The notes beneath the pieces are model-generated. The model made no database searches and had not been told where the DNA came from. It saw only the letters and a program-made list of their open reading frames with translations. Below are positions 32,552 through 41,169 of a stretch of DNA of 64,000 nucleotides, piece after piece. The position numbers and the translations under genes were made by a program. Source of the stretch: Clostridia bacterium (GTDB lineage: Bacteria; Bacillota; Clostridia; Lachnospirales; Lachnospiraceae); assembly GCA_910576325.1 (NCBI GenBank), contig CAJTIM010000024.1, positions 1,776 through 65,775 of the forward strand. Reading direction: 5' to 3'. How positions within the stretch are numbered: position 1 is the first letter of the stretch; each line of letters begins with the position of its first letter.

Positions 32552-33395
32552 AATCCTTCCGGGAATTCTTCCGGTACTGAATGGGGCTGATGCCCTGAAT
32601 CCGCCGAAAGCTCTGGGAAAAATAGCTTGGGGAGGAAAAGCCAAGGGTTTCCGAAATCTGTGACAGAGGCAACCGGGTTTCGGAGAGTAGATAAAGGCTT
32701 TCCTTGATGCGGCAGGAAAGCAGATAATTAATGGGGGAGGTTCCGTATTCCCGGCTGAAAGCATGGGCGAGATAATACTTGCTTACATGGGCAATGGAAG
32801 CCAGCTCATCCAGGGTCAGGTTTTCTTTAAAATGATTGTCAATATAACGGCGGACAACGGCGCACTCCTTGCTGGACTTCCGGGTGGAGGGAATAAAGGT
32901 AACGGTAAATTCGCTGCGGCGCATCAGCTGCAGGAGGATTACCTCCAGGATATCCTGACAGATAATATTATAACCCGGAAGATGGGTCTCGATCTCCTTT
33001 AACAGGCTTTTTAAATAGAAGAGAAGCTGTTCGGTCTCCGACTGGAAATGGACAATGGAATAGCCCTGGCCTCCGTCATCGCCGGAGAGAGCCTCAAGAC
33101 CGTCCACTCCCATCACAATATATTCCAGAGGATGCTCCTCGGAGCTGACCTCGGTATGCTCCACATTAGAATTCACAATGATAAAATCCCCCACATTGAT
33201 AGGAAGCCTGCCGTCAGCCAGCTTTAGATGGCCCCGCCCTCCTGTGACAAAGAACACCTCCGCACAGGGATGAGTATGAAGAATGGAATGCCATTCCGCA
33301 CTGTAGCGGGCAACGCTGACATAGAGAAGCTTTGTTACGGAACGATCGATCGGATTGACGGCAAGAGGATCAAGAACATAACAATTCGTACTCAT
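32550..33395 (-). CDS. AraC family transcriptional regulator
   Basis: 281 residues. An N-terminal cupin-like sensing domain (about 15-110, HSILHTHPCAEVFFVTGGRGHLKL) precedes two C-terminal helix-turn-helix motifs (LTLDELASIAHVSKYYLAHAFSREYG and [24 protein letters not shown]). It is divergent from the sugar ABC transporter, with 366 AT-rich bases between them, and is its probable activator. The inducer is likely the imported glycan or a breakdown product. Confidence 0.92.
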   Translation of the reverse strand: MSTNCYVLDPLAVNPIDRSVTKLLYVSVARYSAEWHSILHTHPCAEVFFVTGGRGHLKLADGRLPINVGDFIIVNSNVEHTEVSSEEHPLEYIVMGVDGLEALSGDDGGQGYSIVHFQSETEQLLFYLKSLLKEIETHLPGYNIICQDILEVILLQLMRRSEFTVTFIPSTRKSSKECAVVRRYIDNHFKENLTLDELASIAHVSKYYLAHAFSREYGTSPINYLLSCRIKESLYLLSETRLPLSQISETLGFSSPSYFSQSFRRIQGISPIQYRKNSRKD

Positions 33396-33761
33396 AAAAA
33401 CTCCTTATTTATTATAAATATTGTCATAAACAACATGAAATACCAATATATATAAAAAAGTAAAACAAAACATTTTTTTACCTGATATCATTATAATGCA
33501 ATTTCCCCGGTATCACAAGAAAGAAAATAAAAAAATATTCAAATCATCAAATAGAGGATAAATATAAAAGATGATATTCGTTATCTTGTATAAGAAAAAA
33601 CGGTTATAAATAATAAAAATGAAAAAAATATCTAAAATGAGCAAGATAAATAAAAAAGTAAGCAATATAGGGGTTGGAAATAAAAGGGTATACTGTTATA
33701 CTATGGCTCATAAGAAACACAGTAATTTTTAATCATTCTTTTCACTAGGAGGTAAGAAGTT
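33396..33761. other. AT-rich divergent promoter region
   Basis: No gene. It separates the AraC regulator from the ABC transporter and is very rich in A and T. The one clear element is the promoter at 33674-33702. The AraC binding site is not recognised. Confidence 0.5.
33674..33702 (+). promoter_or_regulatory. Promoter of the ABC transporter operon
   Basis: TTGGAA (33674-33679), 17-bp spacer, TATACT (33697-33702); start about 55 bases before the solute-binding gene. Confidence 0.7.
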
Positions 33762-35156
33762 ATGAAAAAGGTAATCAGTATTCTTCTTGCAACAGCTTTA
33801 ACGGCTTCCATGCTGGCGGGCTGCGGAGGAAAAAACGAAACACCGGAAACCCAGGCACCGGAAACCCAAGCACCTGCCGAGAGCGGTGATCAGGGAGGAG
33901 ATGCTGCGGAACCTGCGGTGGGCGGCACCATTAAGGTGGCGGCTATTGAGACCGCTTACGGCAGCAGTATGTGGCAGGAGGTCTGTGATGCATTTACGGA
34001 GGAAACAGGTATTGCGGTAGAGCTCATCACGGACAAGAATCTGGAGGATGTAATCGGTTCCGCTATGAAGGCGGGAGATTTCCCGGATGTGATTCATCTG
34101 GCAACCGGACGTGAGGATGCTCTGACAGAGACCTTTATTAAGGACCAGAACATCGTAGAGATTACGGACGTGCTGTCCATGACCGTACCAGGAGAGGACA
34201 AGAAGGTCAGCGATAAGATTGCCGGCGGCTTTACGGAGACGGCACTGACCAATCCTTACGGAGACGGCAAGACCTATCTTGCCCCCATGTTCTATTCTCC
34301 CTGCGGACTGTTCTACAATGCGGGACTGTTTGAGGAAAAGGGATGGACCGTGCCCGCAACCTGGGATGAGATGTGGGAACTGGGCGACAAGGCCAAGGCA
34401 GAGGGAATTTCCCTGTTTACATATCCGACAACCGGTTATTTTGACGCATTTTTCTATGCTTTGATGTACTCCGTAGGCGGAGCGGACTTCTTTAACAAGG
34501 CAACTAACTATGAAGAGGGAATCTGGGATACGGAGGAGGCAAAGACCTGCTTTGATATCGTAGCAAAGTTGGCTTCCTACACGGAGCCGACCACACCGGC
34601 ACAGGCAAATGACCAGGATTTCACCAAAAACCAGCAGCTTGTACTGGACAACAAGGCCCTGTTTATGCCCAACGGAACCTGGATTGTAGGCGAGATGGCA
34701 GAGGCTCCCCGTGCAGAAGGCTTTAAGTGGGGCATGACAGCTCTTCCGGCCGTTACCGCAGGCGGAGACGGCTACAGCTACACATGGTTTGAGCAGGCAT
34801 GGATCCCGGGCGGCGCAGAGAACCAGGATGCCGCAAAGCAGTTTATCGCTTTCCTGTACAGTGACAAGGCTTGCGAGATCTTTGCAACAAAGGGCGATTC
34901 TCCCGCAATTCAGCCGGTTCTCGGTATTGCCGATAAGCTGGATGGAGATAACAAGATGTTCTATGCCATCTATGACAATGGTGCTAAGGCTGCTATGGGT
35001 AATTTCGCAGCATTCAGCCCCATTGAGGGACTTGACAACCGTACCGTATGGTTTGACCCGGTGAACTCTCTGGTGTCCGGAACCATGACGGAGGATGAGT
35101 GGATTGAGGGAATCAAGAGTGCAAGCGACCAGATGAGAGCCAATCTCATGCAGTAG
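33762..35156 (+). CDS. ABC sugar transporter, solute-binding lipoprotein
   Basis: 464 residues, family 1 extracellular solute-binding protein. Signal peptide with lipobox LAGC (Cys about residue 21) followed by a Glu/Pro/Gln-rich linker. Two-lobed fold expected (TIKVAAIETAYGSSMWQEV, FPDVIHLATGRED). Context with GH112 suggests it binds galacto-N-biose or lacto-N-biose from mucin or milk glycans; specificity cannot be read from sequence. No ATPase is encoded here, so a shared MsmX-type ATPase is probably used. Confidence 0.92.
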   Translation: MKKVISILLATALTASMLAGCGGKNETPETQAPETQAPAESGDQGGDAAEPAVGGTIKVAAIETAYGSSMWQEVCDAFTEETGIAVELITDKNLEDVIGSAMKAGDFPDVIHLATGREDALTETFIKDQNIVEITDVLSMTVPGEDKKVSDKIAGGFTETALTNPYGDGKTYLAPMFYSPCGLFYNAGLFEEKGWTVPATWDEMWELGDKAKAEGISLFTYPTTGYFDAFFYALMYSVGGADFFNKATNYEEGIWDTEEAKTCFDIVAKLASYTEPTTPAQANDQDFTKNQQLVLDNKALFMPNGTWIVGEMAEAPRAEGFKWGMTALPAVTAGGDGYSYTWFEQAWIPGGAENQDAAKQFIAFLYSDKACEIFATKGDSPAIQPVLGIADKLDGDNKMFYAIYDNGAKAAMGNFAAFSPIEGLDNRTVWFDPVNSLVSGTMTEDEWIEGIKSASDQMRANLMQ

Positions 35157-35184
35157 GCGTTGAAAAGAGAATTACAAGTGAATG

Positions 35185-35220
35185 AAAAAACGGCGGTGCG
35201 GATTCCACCGCCGTTTTTTT
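35185..35220 (+). terminator. Partial terminator between binding protein and permeases
   Basis: CGGCGGTG/CACCGCCG stem with flanking A and T runs. In binding-protein operons such a hairpin normally lowers permease expression relative to the binding protein. Confidence 0.8.
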
Positions 35221-35271
35221 AAAAGGGGATCGCAGGATAGGGCTGCGATTGACCGGAAAGGGGTTATGGCA

Positions 35272-36159
35272 ATGACGAAACGATCAGGCCGCAGCAGATT
35301 TATTTTTCTGTGTCTGGCGGCGGCAGTGATTCTGTTTACTGTTTTCATGATTTTACCGACCATGAACATATTCAGAATGTCGCTGTTTGTACGAAGCGCG
35401 TACTCCACTACGGAAGAATTCGTGTGGCTGCAGAATTTCTCCCGTCTGATGGCGGACTCGAACTTTATCCGTTCCATGCAGAATACCATTCTTCTGATTG
35501 TAGTGGTGACGGTGGTAACCTTTGGACTTGCGCTGATTTTTGCCGCGATTTTATCAAGAGAGAAGATCAGGGGACAGAATTTTTTCCGGATAATTTTCTA
35601 TATCCCGAATATTTTGTCCGTAGTAGTTATCTCGGCTATTTTCAGTGCCATATATGATACGAACAACGGAACCTTAAACAGCCTTCTGTCTTTGTTTAAG
35701 GGCGACACGGTAGCCATTCTCTGGAAGGGCGAGAGTATGGTTATGGTGAGCCTTATCATTGCAATGGTCTGGCAGGCCATCGGATATTATATGGTCATGT
35801 ATATGGCTTCTATGGCCAGCGTTCCTCAGAGCCTTTACGAGAGCGCAAGTCTGGACGGCGCCGGACGGCTGACGCAGTTTTTTCAGATTACACTGCCGCT
35901 TATCTGGACCAATATCCGTACAACACTGACATTCTTTATTATCAGTACCATTAATATGGCGTTTCTGTTCGTTAAGGCCATGACTTCGGGAGGTCCCAAC
36001 GGAGCTTCGGAGGTTGCTCTGTCTTATATGTATAAGCAGGCTTATACCAATTCCACCTACGGCTACGGTATGGCCATCGGTGTGATGGTATTCCTGTTTT
36101 CCTTTGGGCTGTCGGCGTTGGTGAACGCGGTTACGAAGCGCGAGCCATTGGAATTTTAA
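35272..36159 (+). CDS. ABC sugar transporter permease 1
   Basis: 295 residues, MalF/UgpA type, about six membrane helices. The EAA loop, which docks the ATPase, is YESASLDGAGRLTQFFQITLPLI. ATG 35272 is spaced 8 bases from AAAGGGG; an alternative ATG lies 6 bases earlier. Acts with permease 2 and the lipoprotein. Confidence 0.9.
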   Translation: MTKRSGRSRFIFLCLAAAVILFTVFMILPTMNIFRMSLFVRSAYSTTEEFVWLQNFSRLMADSNFIRSMQNTILLIVVVTVVTFGLALIFAAILSREKIRGQNFFRIIFYIPNILSVVVISAIFSAIYDTNNGTLNSLLSLFKGDTVAILWKGESMVMVSLIIAMVWQAIGYYMVMYMASMASVPQSLYESASLDGAGRLTQFFQITLPLIWTNIRTTLTFFIISTINMAFLFVKAMTSGGPNGASEVALSYMYKQAYTNSTYGYGMAIGVMVFLFSFGLSALVNAVTKREPLEF

Positions 36160-36171
36160 GGGGGGATCAGG

Positions 36172-37059
36172 ATGGAACAAACAAAGAAATCATCTGGCGA
36201 GGCTTTATATAAAGCGTTTATTTATCTGGCGCTCATTTTGCTGGCCGTTACCATCATTATTCCGGTGGCGTGGGTATTTATGGCCTCTGTCAAGCAGAAC
36301 AGTGAATTTTACGGGAACCCCTGGGCGCTGCCGGCAGGCGTTTATCTACAGAACTTTGCGGATGCCTGGAGCAAGGCGCGGATGGGTGAGTTTATGCTGA
36401 ACTCGGTAGTTGTGACGGCCCTGGCTCTTGTGATTCTGCTGGCTGTGGCGCTTCCGGCTTCCTATGCGCTGTCGCGGTTCGAGTTTAAGGGGCGGAAGTT
36501 TTTAAATGCACTGTTTATGGGAGGACTGTTTATCAATGTAAATTACATTGTTGTGCCCATTTTCCTTATGCTGGTGGACGGAGACAAGTTTTTGAAGGGG
36601 ATTTTCGGAAATGGATTCTTTTTGAATAATATTTTTATATTGGCCGTAGTGTATGCGGCCACGGCACTTCCCTTTACGATTTATCTTTTGTCCAGTTATT
36701 TTGCGACGCTGCCCCATGATTTTGAGGAGGCGGCTTACATAGACGGAGCAGGATATTTTGCAACCATGGTGAGGATTATTTTCCCCATGGCGCAGCCATC
36801 CATTGTGACGGTGATTCTCTTCAATTTCCTGTCCTTCTGGAATGAGTATATTATAGCCATGACGCTGCTGGCGGATCCCAACGGGGCAAAGACGCTGCCC
36901 GTAGGTCTGATGCAGCTAACACAGGCCCAGCAGGCGGCGACGCAGTACGGTCAGCTTTATGCCGGTCTTGTACTGGTTATGCTGCCCACACTGATACTTT
37001 ATATCTGCGTGCAGAAGAAGCTTACACAGGGCATGACTCTGGGCGGACTGAAAGGATAA
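36172..37059 (+). CDS. ABC sugar transporter permease 2
   Basis: 295 residues, MalG/UgpE type. Six membrane helices; EAA loop EEAAYIDGAGYFATMVRIIFP. It follows permease 1 by 12 bases with a GGGGGATCAGG site. Confidence 0.92.
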   Translation: MEQTKKSSGEALYKAFIYLALILLAVTIIIPVAWVFMASVKQNSEFYGNPWALPAGVYLQNFADAWSKARMGEFMLNSVVVTALALVILLAVALPASYALSRFEFKGRKFLNALFMGGLFINVNYIVVPIFLMLVDGDKFLKGIFGNGFFLNNIFILAVVYAATALPFTIYLLSSYFATLPHDFEEAAYIDGAGYFATMVRIIFPMAQPSIVTVILFNFLSFWNEYIIAMTLLADPNGAKTLPVGLMQLTQAQQAATQYGQLYAGLVLVMLPTLILYICVQKKLTQGMTLGGLKG

Positions 37060-37068
37060 GGTGGGAAT

Positions 37069-37254
37069 ATGAATTATTGGAAAGAACATGCAAGTCTGCG
37101 CGTGACATTAATTGGTTTATTTTTTATAATAGGTTTGGTTATGGTTGTCGGCGGATGGAAGATGACAGGGAAAATGACCGGTCTTGTGCTGATGCTGATA
37201 GGCCTGGTGCTTCTGCTGGCTGCTTTGCTGATTTACAATAAGGGCTTTGATTAA
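37069..37254 (+). CDS. Small membrane protein, DUF6903-like
   Basis: 61 residues with two hydrophobic segments (VTLIGLFFIIGLVMVVGGW and TGLVLMLIGLVLLLAALLI) joined by KMTGKM. From memory it resembles DUF6903 proteins that accompany GH112 clusters. It is 9 bases after permease 2 and 27 before the phosphorylase, so it belongs to the operon. Role unknown; possibly transporter-associated. Confidence 0.65.
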   Translation: MNYWKEHASLRVTLIGLFFIIGLVMVVGGWKMTGKMTGLVLMLIGLVLLLAALLIYNKGFD

Positions 37255-37281
37255 GGACAAGAATAGAACGAGGTATATGAA

Positions 37282-39453
37282 ATGAGCAACCAAGATAAGA
37301 ACAGAGGCAGAGTAACGATACCCACGGATGTGGACGTGGTTCCTGCCACCCTGGAGCTTTTGGAGCGCTGGGGAGCCGATGCCATCCGGGACTGTGACGG
37401 GACAGATTATCCGGAGGGGCTTAAATCCGTGGATGCCAAAGTGTATTCCACCTATTATACAACACGGAAGGATAACGCATGGGCCAAGGCGCATCCGGAG
37501 GAAGTACAGCAATGCTACATTATGACGGGGTTTCATATGGCGCAGGAGGGAGCTTTGTCCATTCCGCTGATGTCGGGCATCAGTAAGGAGCTTTTGATGG
37601 TGAATACCCGGGATGACAGGAAGCGCTGGTGGGAGGTAATGGACCGTACCACCGGGCAGCCGGTGGCCCCCGGGGAATGGGATTATTGCGAGGAAGAGGG
37701 CTGCGTGATTCTGCCGGAGCCGGTTCCCTATCATGAGTATACGGTCAGCTTCCTGGCTTACTTAATCTGGGATCCGGTGCATATGTACAACGCGGTGGTT
37801 AATGAATGGAAGGATTTTGAGCACCAGATCACCTTTGACGTACGGCAGCCCAAGACTCATGCTTACACTCTGGAACGGCTGAAAAGGTTTGTGAAGGAGC
37901 ACCCTTATGTGGATGTGATCCGCTATACAACCTTTTTTCATCAGTTTACTCTGATTTTTGACGAGCTGAAGCGGGAAAAATATGTGGATTGGTACGGCTA
38001 TTCCGCGTCCGTCTCTCCCTATATTCTGGAGCAGTTTGAGAAGGAGGCGGGATATCCCTTCCGGCCGGAGTATATTATTGATCAGGGCTATTACAACAAT
38101 CAGTACCGGATCCCCTCCAGGGAATACCAGGACTTTGTGGCTTTTCAGCGCCGGGAGGTTGCGGCTCTGGTAAAGGAGCTGGTGGATCTGACTCATGAGC
38201 TGGGAAAGGAAGCCATGATGTTTCTGGGGGATCACTGGATTGGCACGGAGCCTTTTATGGATGAATTCAGGACCATCGGCCTGGATTCCGTTGTGGGAAG
38301 CGTCGGAAACGGTATGACTCTGCGTCTGATTTCCGATATTCCCGGCGTGCGCTATACGGAAGGACGCTTTCTGCCGTACTTTTTCCCGGACACCTTCCAT
38401 GAGGGCGGCGACCCGGTGAAGGAGGCAAAGGAGAACTGGGTGACGGCCAGAAGGGCGATTCTCAGAAAGCCGATAGACAGGATTGGATACGGCGGGTACT
38501 TAAAGCTTGCCTGCCGATTCCCGGAGTTTATCGATTATGTGGAGGGCGTGTGCAATGAGTTCCGGGAGCTGTATGAGAATATCAAAGGCACGGAGGGCCT
38601 CTGCTATAAAAAGGCGGCGGTTTTAAACTGCTGGGGACGCATGCGTTCCTGGGGCTGTCATATGGTGCATCATGCTCTCTATCAGAAGCAGAATTACAGC
38701 TATGCCGGCGTAATTGAGGCATTGTCCGGTGCGCCCTATGAGGTGGTGTTCCTCTCCTTTGACGAGATTCGGGAAAATCCGGAGGTGCTGAAGGATATCG
38801 ATGTGCTGATCAATGTGGGAGACGGGGATACGGCTCATACAGGCGGATATGTGTGGGAAGAGCCGGCAATAGCGGCGGCGATACACCGGTTTATTTACAA
38901 TGGCGGCGGATTCATCGGCGTGGGAGAGCCTTCCGGTCATCAGTATCAGGGGCGTTACATTCAGCTTGCGTCAGCCCTTGGGATAGAAAAGGAGACAGGC
39001 TTTACCTTTGGATATGACAAATATAACTGGGAGGAGCACCGGGATCATTTTATTCTGGAGGACTGTCCGGGAGAGGTGGATTTCGGAGAGGGTAAGAAAT
39101 GCATGTATGCCCTGGAGGGAGCCCGGATTCTCGTTCAGAGAGAAAAAGAGGTTCAGATGGCGGTGAACACCTTCGGGCAGGGCCGCACGGTATATATCTC
39201 CGGGCTTCCCTACAGCTTTGAGAACAGCCGTATTCTCCACAGAGCGATTCTGTGGAGTACGGGGAGTGAAGACCTTCTTAAAAGCTGGTTTTCCGAGAAT
39301 TACAATGTGGACGTCCATGCTTATGTAAAGAACGGAAAGTTCTGTGTGGTAAACAATACGTATGAGCCTCAGAGCACCGTTGTCTATAAAGGGGACGGTA
39401 GCAGCTTCCCGCTTGACCTGGAAGCAAATGAGATTCGATGGTATGAGATTTAG
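37282..39453 (+). CDS. lnpA: 1,3-beta-galactosyl-N-acetylhexosamine phosphorylase (GH112)
   Basis: 723 residues, close to characterised GH112 enzymes. It phosphorolyses lacto-N-biose (Gal-beta-1,3-GlcNAc) and/or galacto-N-biose (Gal-beta-1,3-GalNAc) to galactose 1-phosphate plus the N-acetylhexosamine in the cytoplasm. Characteristic stretches: GRVTIPTDVDVVPATLELL at the N-terminus, FLGDHWIGTEPF (its Asp likely the general acid), GFIGVGEPSGHQYQGRY in the middle domain. No signal peptide. Preference between the two disaccharides is not decidable here. Other genes of the Leloir-like route (nahK, galT) are not in the window. Confidence 0.93.
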   Translation: MSNQDKNRGRVTIPTDVDVVPATLELLERWGADAIRDCDGTDYPEGLKSVDAKVYSTYYTTRKDNAWAKAHPEEVQQCYIMTGFHMAQEGALSIPLMSGISKELLMVNTRDDRKRWWEVMDRTTGQPVAPGEWDYCEEEGCVILPEPVPYHEYTVSFLAYLIWDPVHMYNAVVNEWKDFEHQITFDVRQPKTHAYTLERLKRFVKEHPYVDVIRYTTFFHQFTLIFDELKREKYVDWYGYSASVSPYILEQFEKEAGYPFRPEYIIDQGYYNNQYRIPSREYQDFVAFQRREVAALVKELVDLTHELGKEAMMFLGDHWIGTEPFMDEFRTIGLDSVVGSVGNGMTLRLISDIPGVRYTEGRFLPYFFPDTFHEGGDPVKEAKENWVTARRAILRKPIDRIGYGGYLKLACRFPEFIDYVEGVCNEFRELYENIKGTEGLCYKKAAVLNCWGRMRSWGCHMVHHALYQKQNYSYAGVIEALSGAPYEVVFLSFDEIRENPEVLKDIDVLINVGDGDTAHTGGYVWEEPAIAAAIHRFIYNGGGFIGVGEPSGHQYQGRYIQLASALGIEKETGFTFGYDKYNWEEHRDHFILEDCPGEVDFGEGKKCMYALEGARILVQREKEVQMAVNTFGQGRTVYISGLPYSFENSRILHRAILWSTGSEDLLKSWFSENYNVDVHAYVKNGKFCVVNNTYEPQSTVVYKGDGSSFPLDLEANEIRWYEI

Positions 39454-39498
39454 GAAAAGGTACAGGAAATAAATAAGGATCATGGTGTGAACTATGAG

Positions 39499-39530
39499 AG
39501 AAAGGCTGTTACGTGGGTAACAGCCTTTCT
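39499..39530. terminator. Hairpin at the end of the GH112 operon
   Basis: AGAAAGGCTGTTAC/GTAACAGCCTTTCT, a perfect 14-bp stem with a 4-base loop. Only a short T stretch within the stem. Confidence 0.65.
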
Positions 39531-39540
39531 AAAAGGATTC

Positions 39541-39617
39541 TATGTCTGAATTTGTCTGAAATTTCTTAAAATTACCTCCTTCGTTTGACAAAAAAAGCAA
39601 TTTCTCTTCTCTATAAT
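39541..39617 (+). promoter_or_regulatory. spoIIE promoter with Spo0A-type box
   Basis: TTGACA (39585-39590) and TATAAT (39612-39617) are perfect boxes, but 21 bp apart, as in the Spo0A-activated spoIIE and spoIIG promoters of Bacillus. Over the -35, TTTGACAAA (39584-39592) is the reverse complement of TTTGTCAAA, a perfect 0A box. Upstream, TATGTCTGAA and TTTGTCTGAA (39541-39560) repeat with a 10-bp period and look like degenerate 0A boxes. Confidence 0.75.
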
Positions 39618-39674
39618 GCACAACTACACAGGCACACACAGGGGATTATGCAACTGGAATAGGAGGAGTGGAAA

Positions 39675-41069
39675 ATGAAACAGGAAGAAGAACGTAAGGT
39701 GGGCTGCTGCGCCTGGCTTTACGGAGTGATAGCAGGCGGGTGCGTGGCTGCCATGCAGATAGGTGTAGGTCTTCTGCAGGTGGAGGGAGAATTTACCATT
39801 ATGCTGGGAGCGGCCCAGGGACTTTTGGTCGGTTCTCTTACGGTAATCTGCGGCAGTATAATGGAATGGCTGCTGACGCCTCTTCCGGAAGAAGAGGAGG
39901 ACAAGCCGCTGCACCCGGCCAGAGAACGGGTCAGGGAATATGAAACAGCCTTTCGAAGCCTGGCGGACAGTTTTTCGGGCCCGGCGTCTCAGGCAGGGAT
40001 GACGGCGGAGGGGGCGGCGGTGCTGGACATGCCATCCAAGATGGATTTGCTCTGGAATACCCGTCTTAAGGAAAACAGGGCGGCCGTCGCCGTACAGCTC
40101 AACGAAATGGCGCAGATTATGACCGATACCGTAGAACATGTATGGGACACGCAGACAGATGAGAATTTGGAGCTTCACTTAAAGAAAAAGCTTCGTTCCA
40201 TGGGGCTTTCCGTCCATGGAGTGCTGGTTTACCGTCAGGAAAATAAGCGTCAGGAGGTATATCTGACGGTAAATACAAGGCGCAGGCGATGCGTGGCCGT
40301 AAAAGAGGTGGCGGCGGCTCTCTCAGGACTGATGAAGAAATCCATGATGCCTGCCAGGGACAGCCGGGCATTTGTGGGAAGCGAGCGTATGACCGTTCAG
40401 TTTGTGGAGCGGACTAACTTTCAGGTGCTTTACGGAATTGAGAGAGCCGTAAAGGGAGAGGAACGTATCTCCGGAGATAATTTTTCTCTGTATCAGTGCA
40501 GAGAAGGGCAATTCATTGCCGTTCTTTCGGACGGGATGGGATCCGGAATGGAGGCTTATAAGGAAAGCGAGCTGGTGGTGGATCTTCTGGAACAGTTTTT
40601 GGAGGCGGGATTCACCAAGGAGACGGCAGTGCGCATGATTAATTCCGCTTTGATTGTGCGATCGGACGAGCAGGCATTTTCAACCATTGACATCAGCTCG
40701 CTGGATTTGTATACGGGAGTCTGCGAATTTCTGAAGGTGGGCGCCTCCACCACCTTTATACGGAGGGAGAATTGGGTGGAAACAATCACCTCCACCAGTC
40801 TGCCTGCCGGTGTCTTTCATAAGCTGGATCCGGATGCGGTCAGCAGAAAGCTTTACGACGGTGATATGCTGATTATGGTGACGGACGGTGTAATGGACGC
40901 GCTTCCGGCGGCGCACCAGGAGGCGGTGATGAAGGATATCATTATGGAGCACGATACGGGAAATCCGGGAGAGCTGGCGGCTTACATATTGGGGCGGGTG
41001 CGACAGTATCAGGAAAGAGAGCCGGCGGATGATATGACAGTGCTGGCGGTGTCGCTGGTAAAGTACTGA
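39675..41069 (+). CDS. spoIIE: SpoIIE family phosphatase, short form
   Basis: 464 residues. The C-terminal PP2C-type domain (about 240-460; GDNFSLYQCREGQFIAVLSDGMGSGMEAYKES, VTDGVMDALP, ADDMTVLAVSL) carries the metal-binding aspartates. In sporulation SpoIIE dephosphorylates SpoIIAA to release sigma F in the forespore. Bacillus SpoIIE has about 830 residues and ten membrane helices; here only two N-terminal segments (about 12-55) are present, so the septum-targeting part is reduced. Position before tilS-hpt-ftsH, and the promoter, support the assignment. Confidence 0.85.
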   Translation: MKQEEERKVGCCAWLYGVIAGGCVAAMQIGVGLLQVEGEFTIMLGAAQGLLVGSLTVICGSIMEWLLTPLPEEEEDKPLHPARERVREYETAFRSLADSFSGPASQAGMTAEGAAVLDMPSKMDLLWNTRLKENRAAVAVQLNEMAQIMTDTVEHVWDTQTDENLELHLKKKLRSMGLSVHGVLVYRQENKRQEVYLTVNTRRRRCVAVKEVAAALSGLMKKSMMPARDSRAFVGSERMTVQFVERTNFQVLYGIERAVKGEERISGDNFSLYQCREGQFIAVLSDGMGSGMEAYKESELVVDLLEQFLEAGFTKETAVRMINSALIVRSDEQAFSTIDISSLDLYTGVCEFLKVGASTTFIRRENWVETITSTSLPAGVFHKLDPDAVSRKLYDGDMLIMVTDGVMDALPAAHQEAVMKDIIMEHDTGNPGELAAYILGRVRQYQEREPADDMTVLAVSLVKY

Positions 41070-41169
41070 GAGCGGTCTTGCCGGTTGACTTTTTGCAGTG
41101 AACGCCTGTATACTGAGATTATCATTTCACAATGCAGGGAACTGCAGGAAGGGAGGCCGGGGACAGGCT

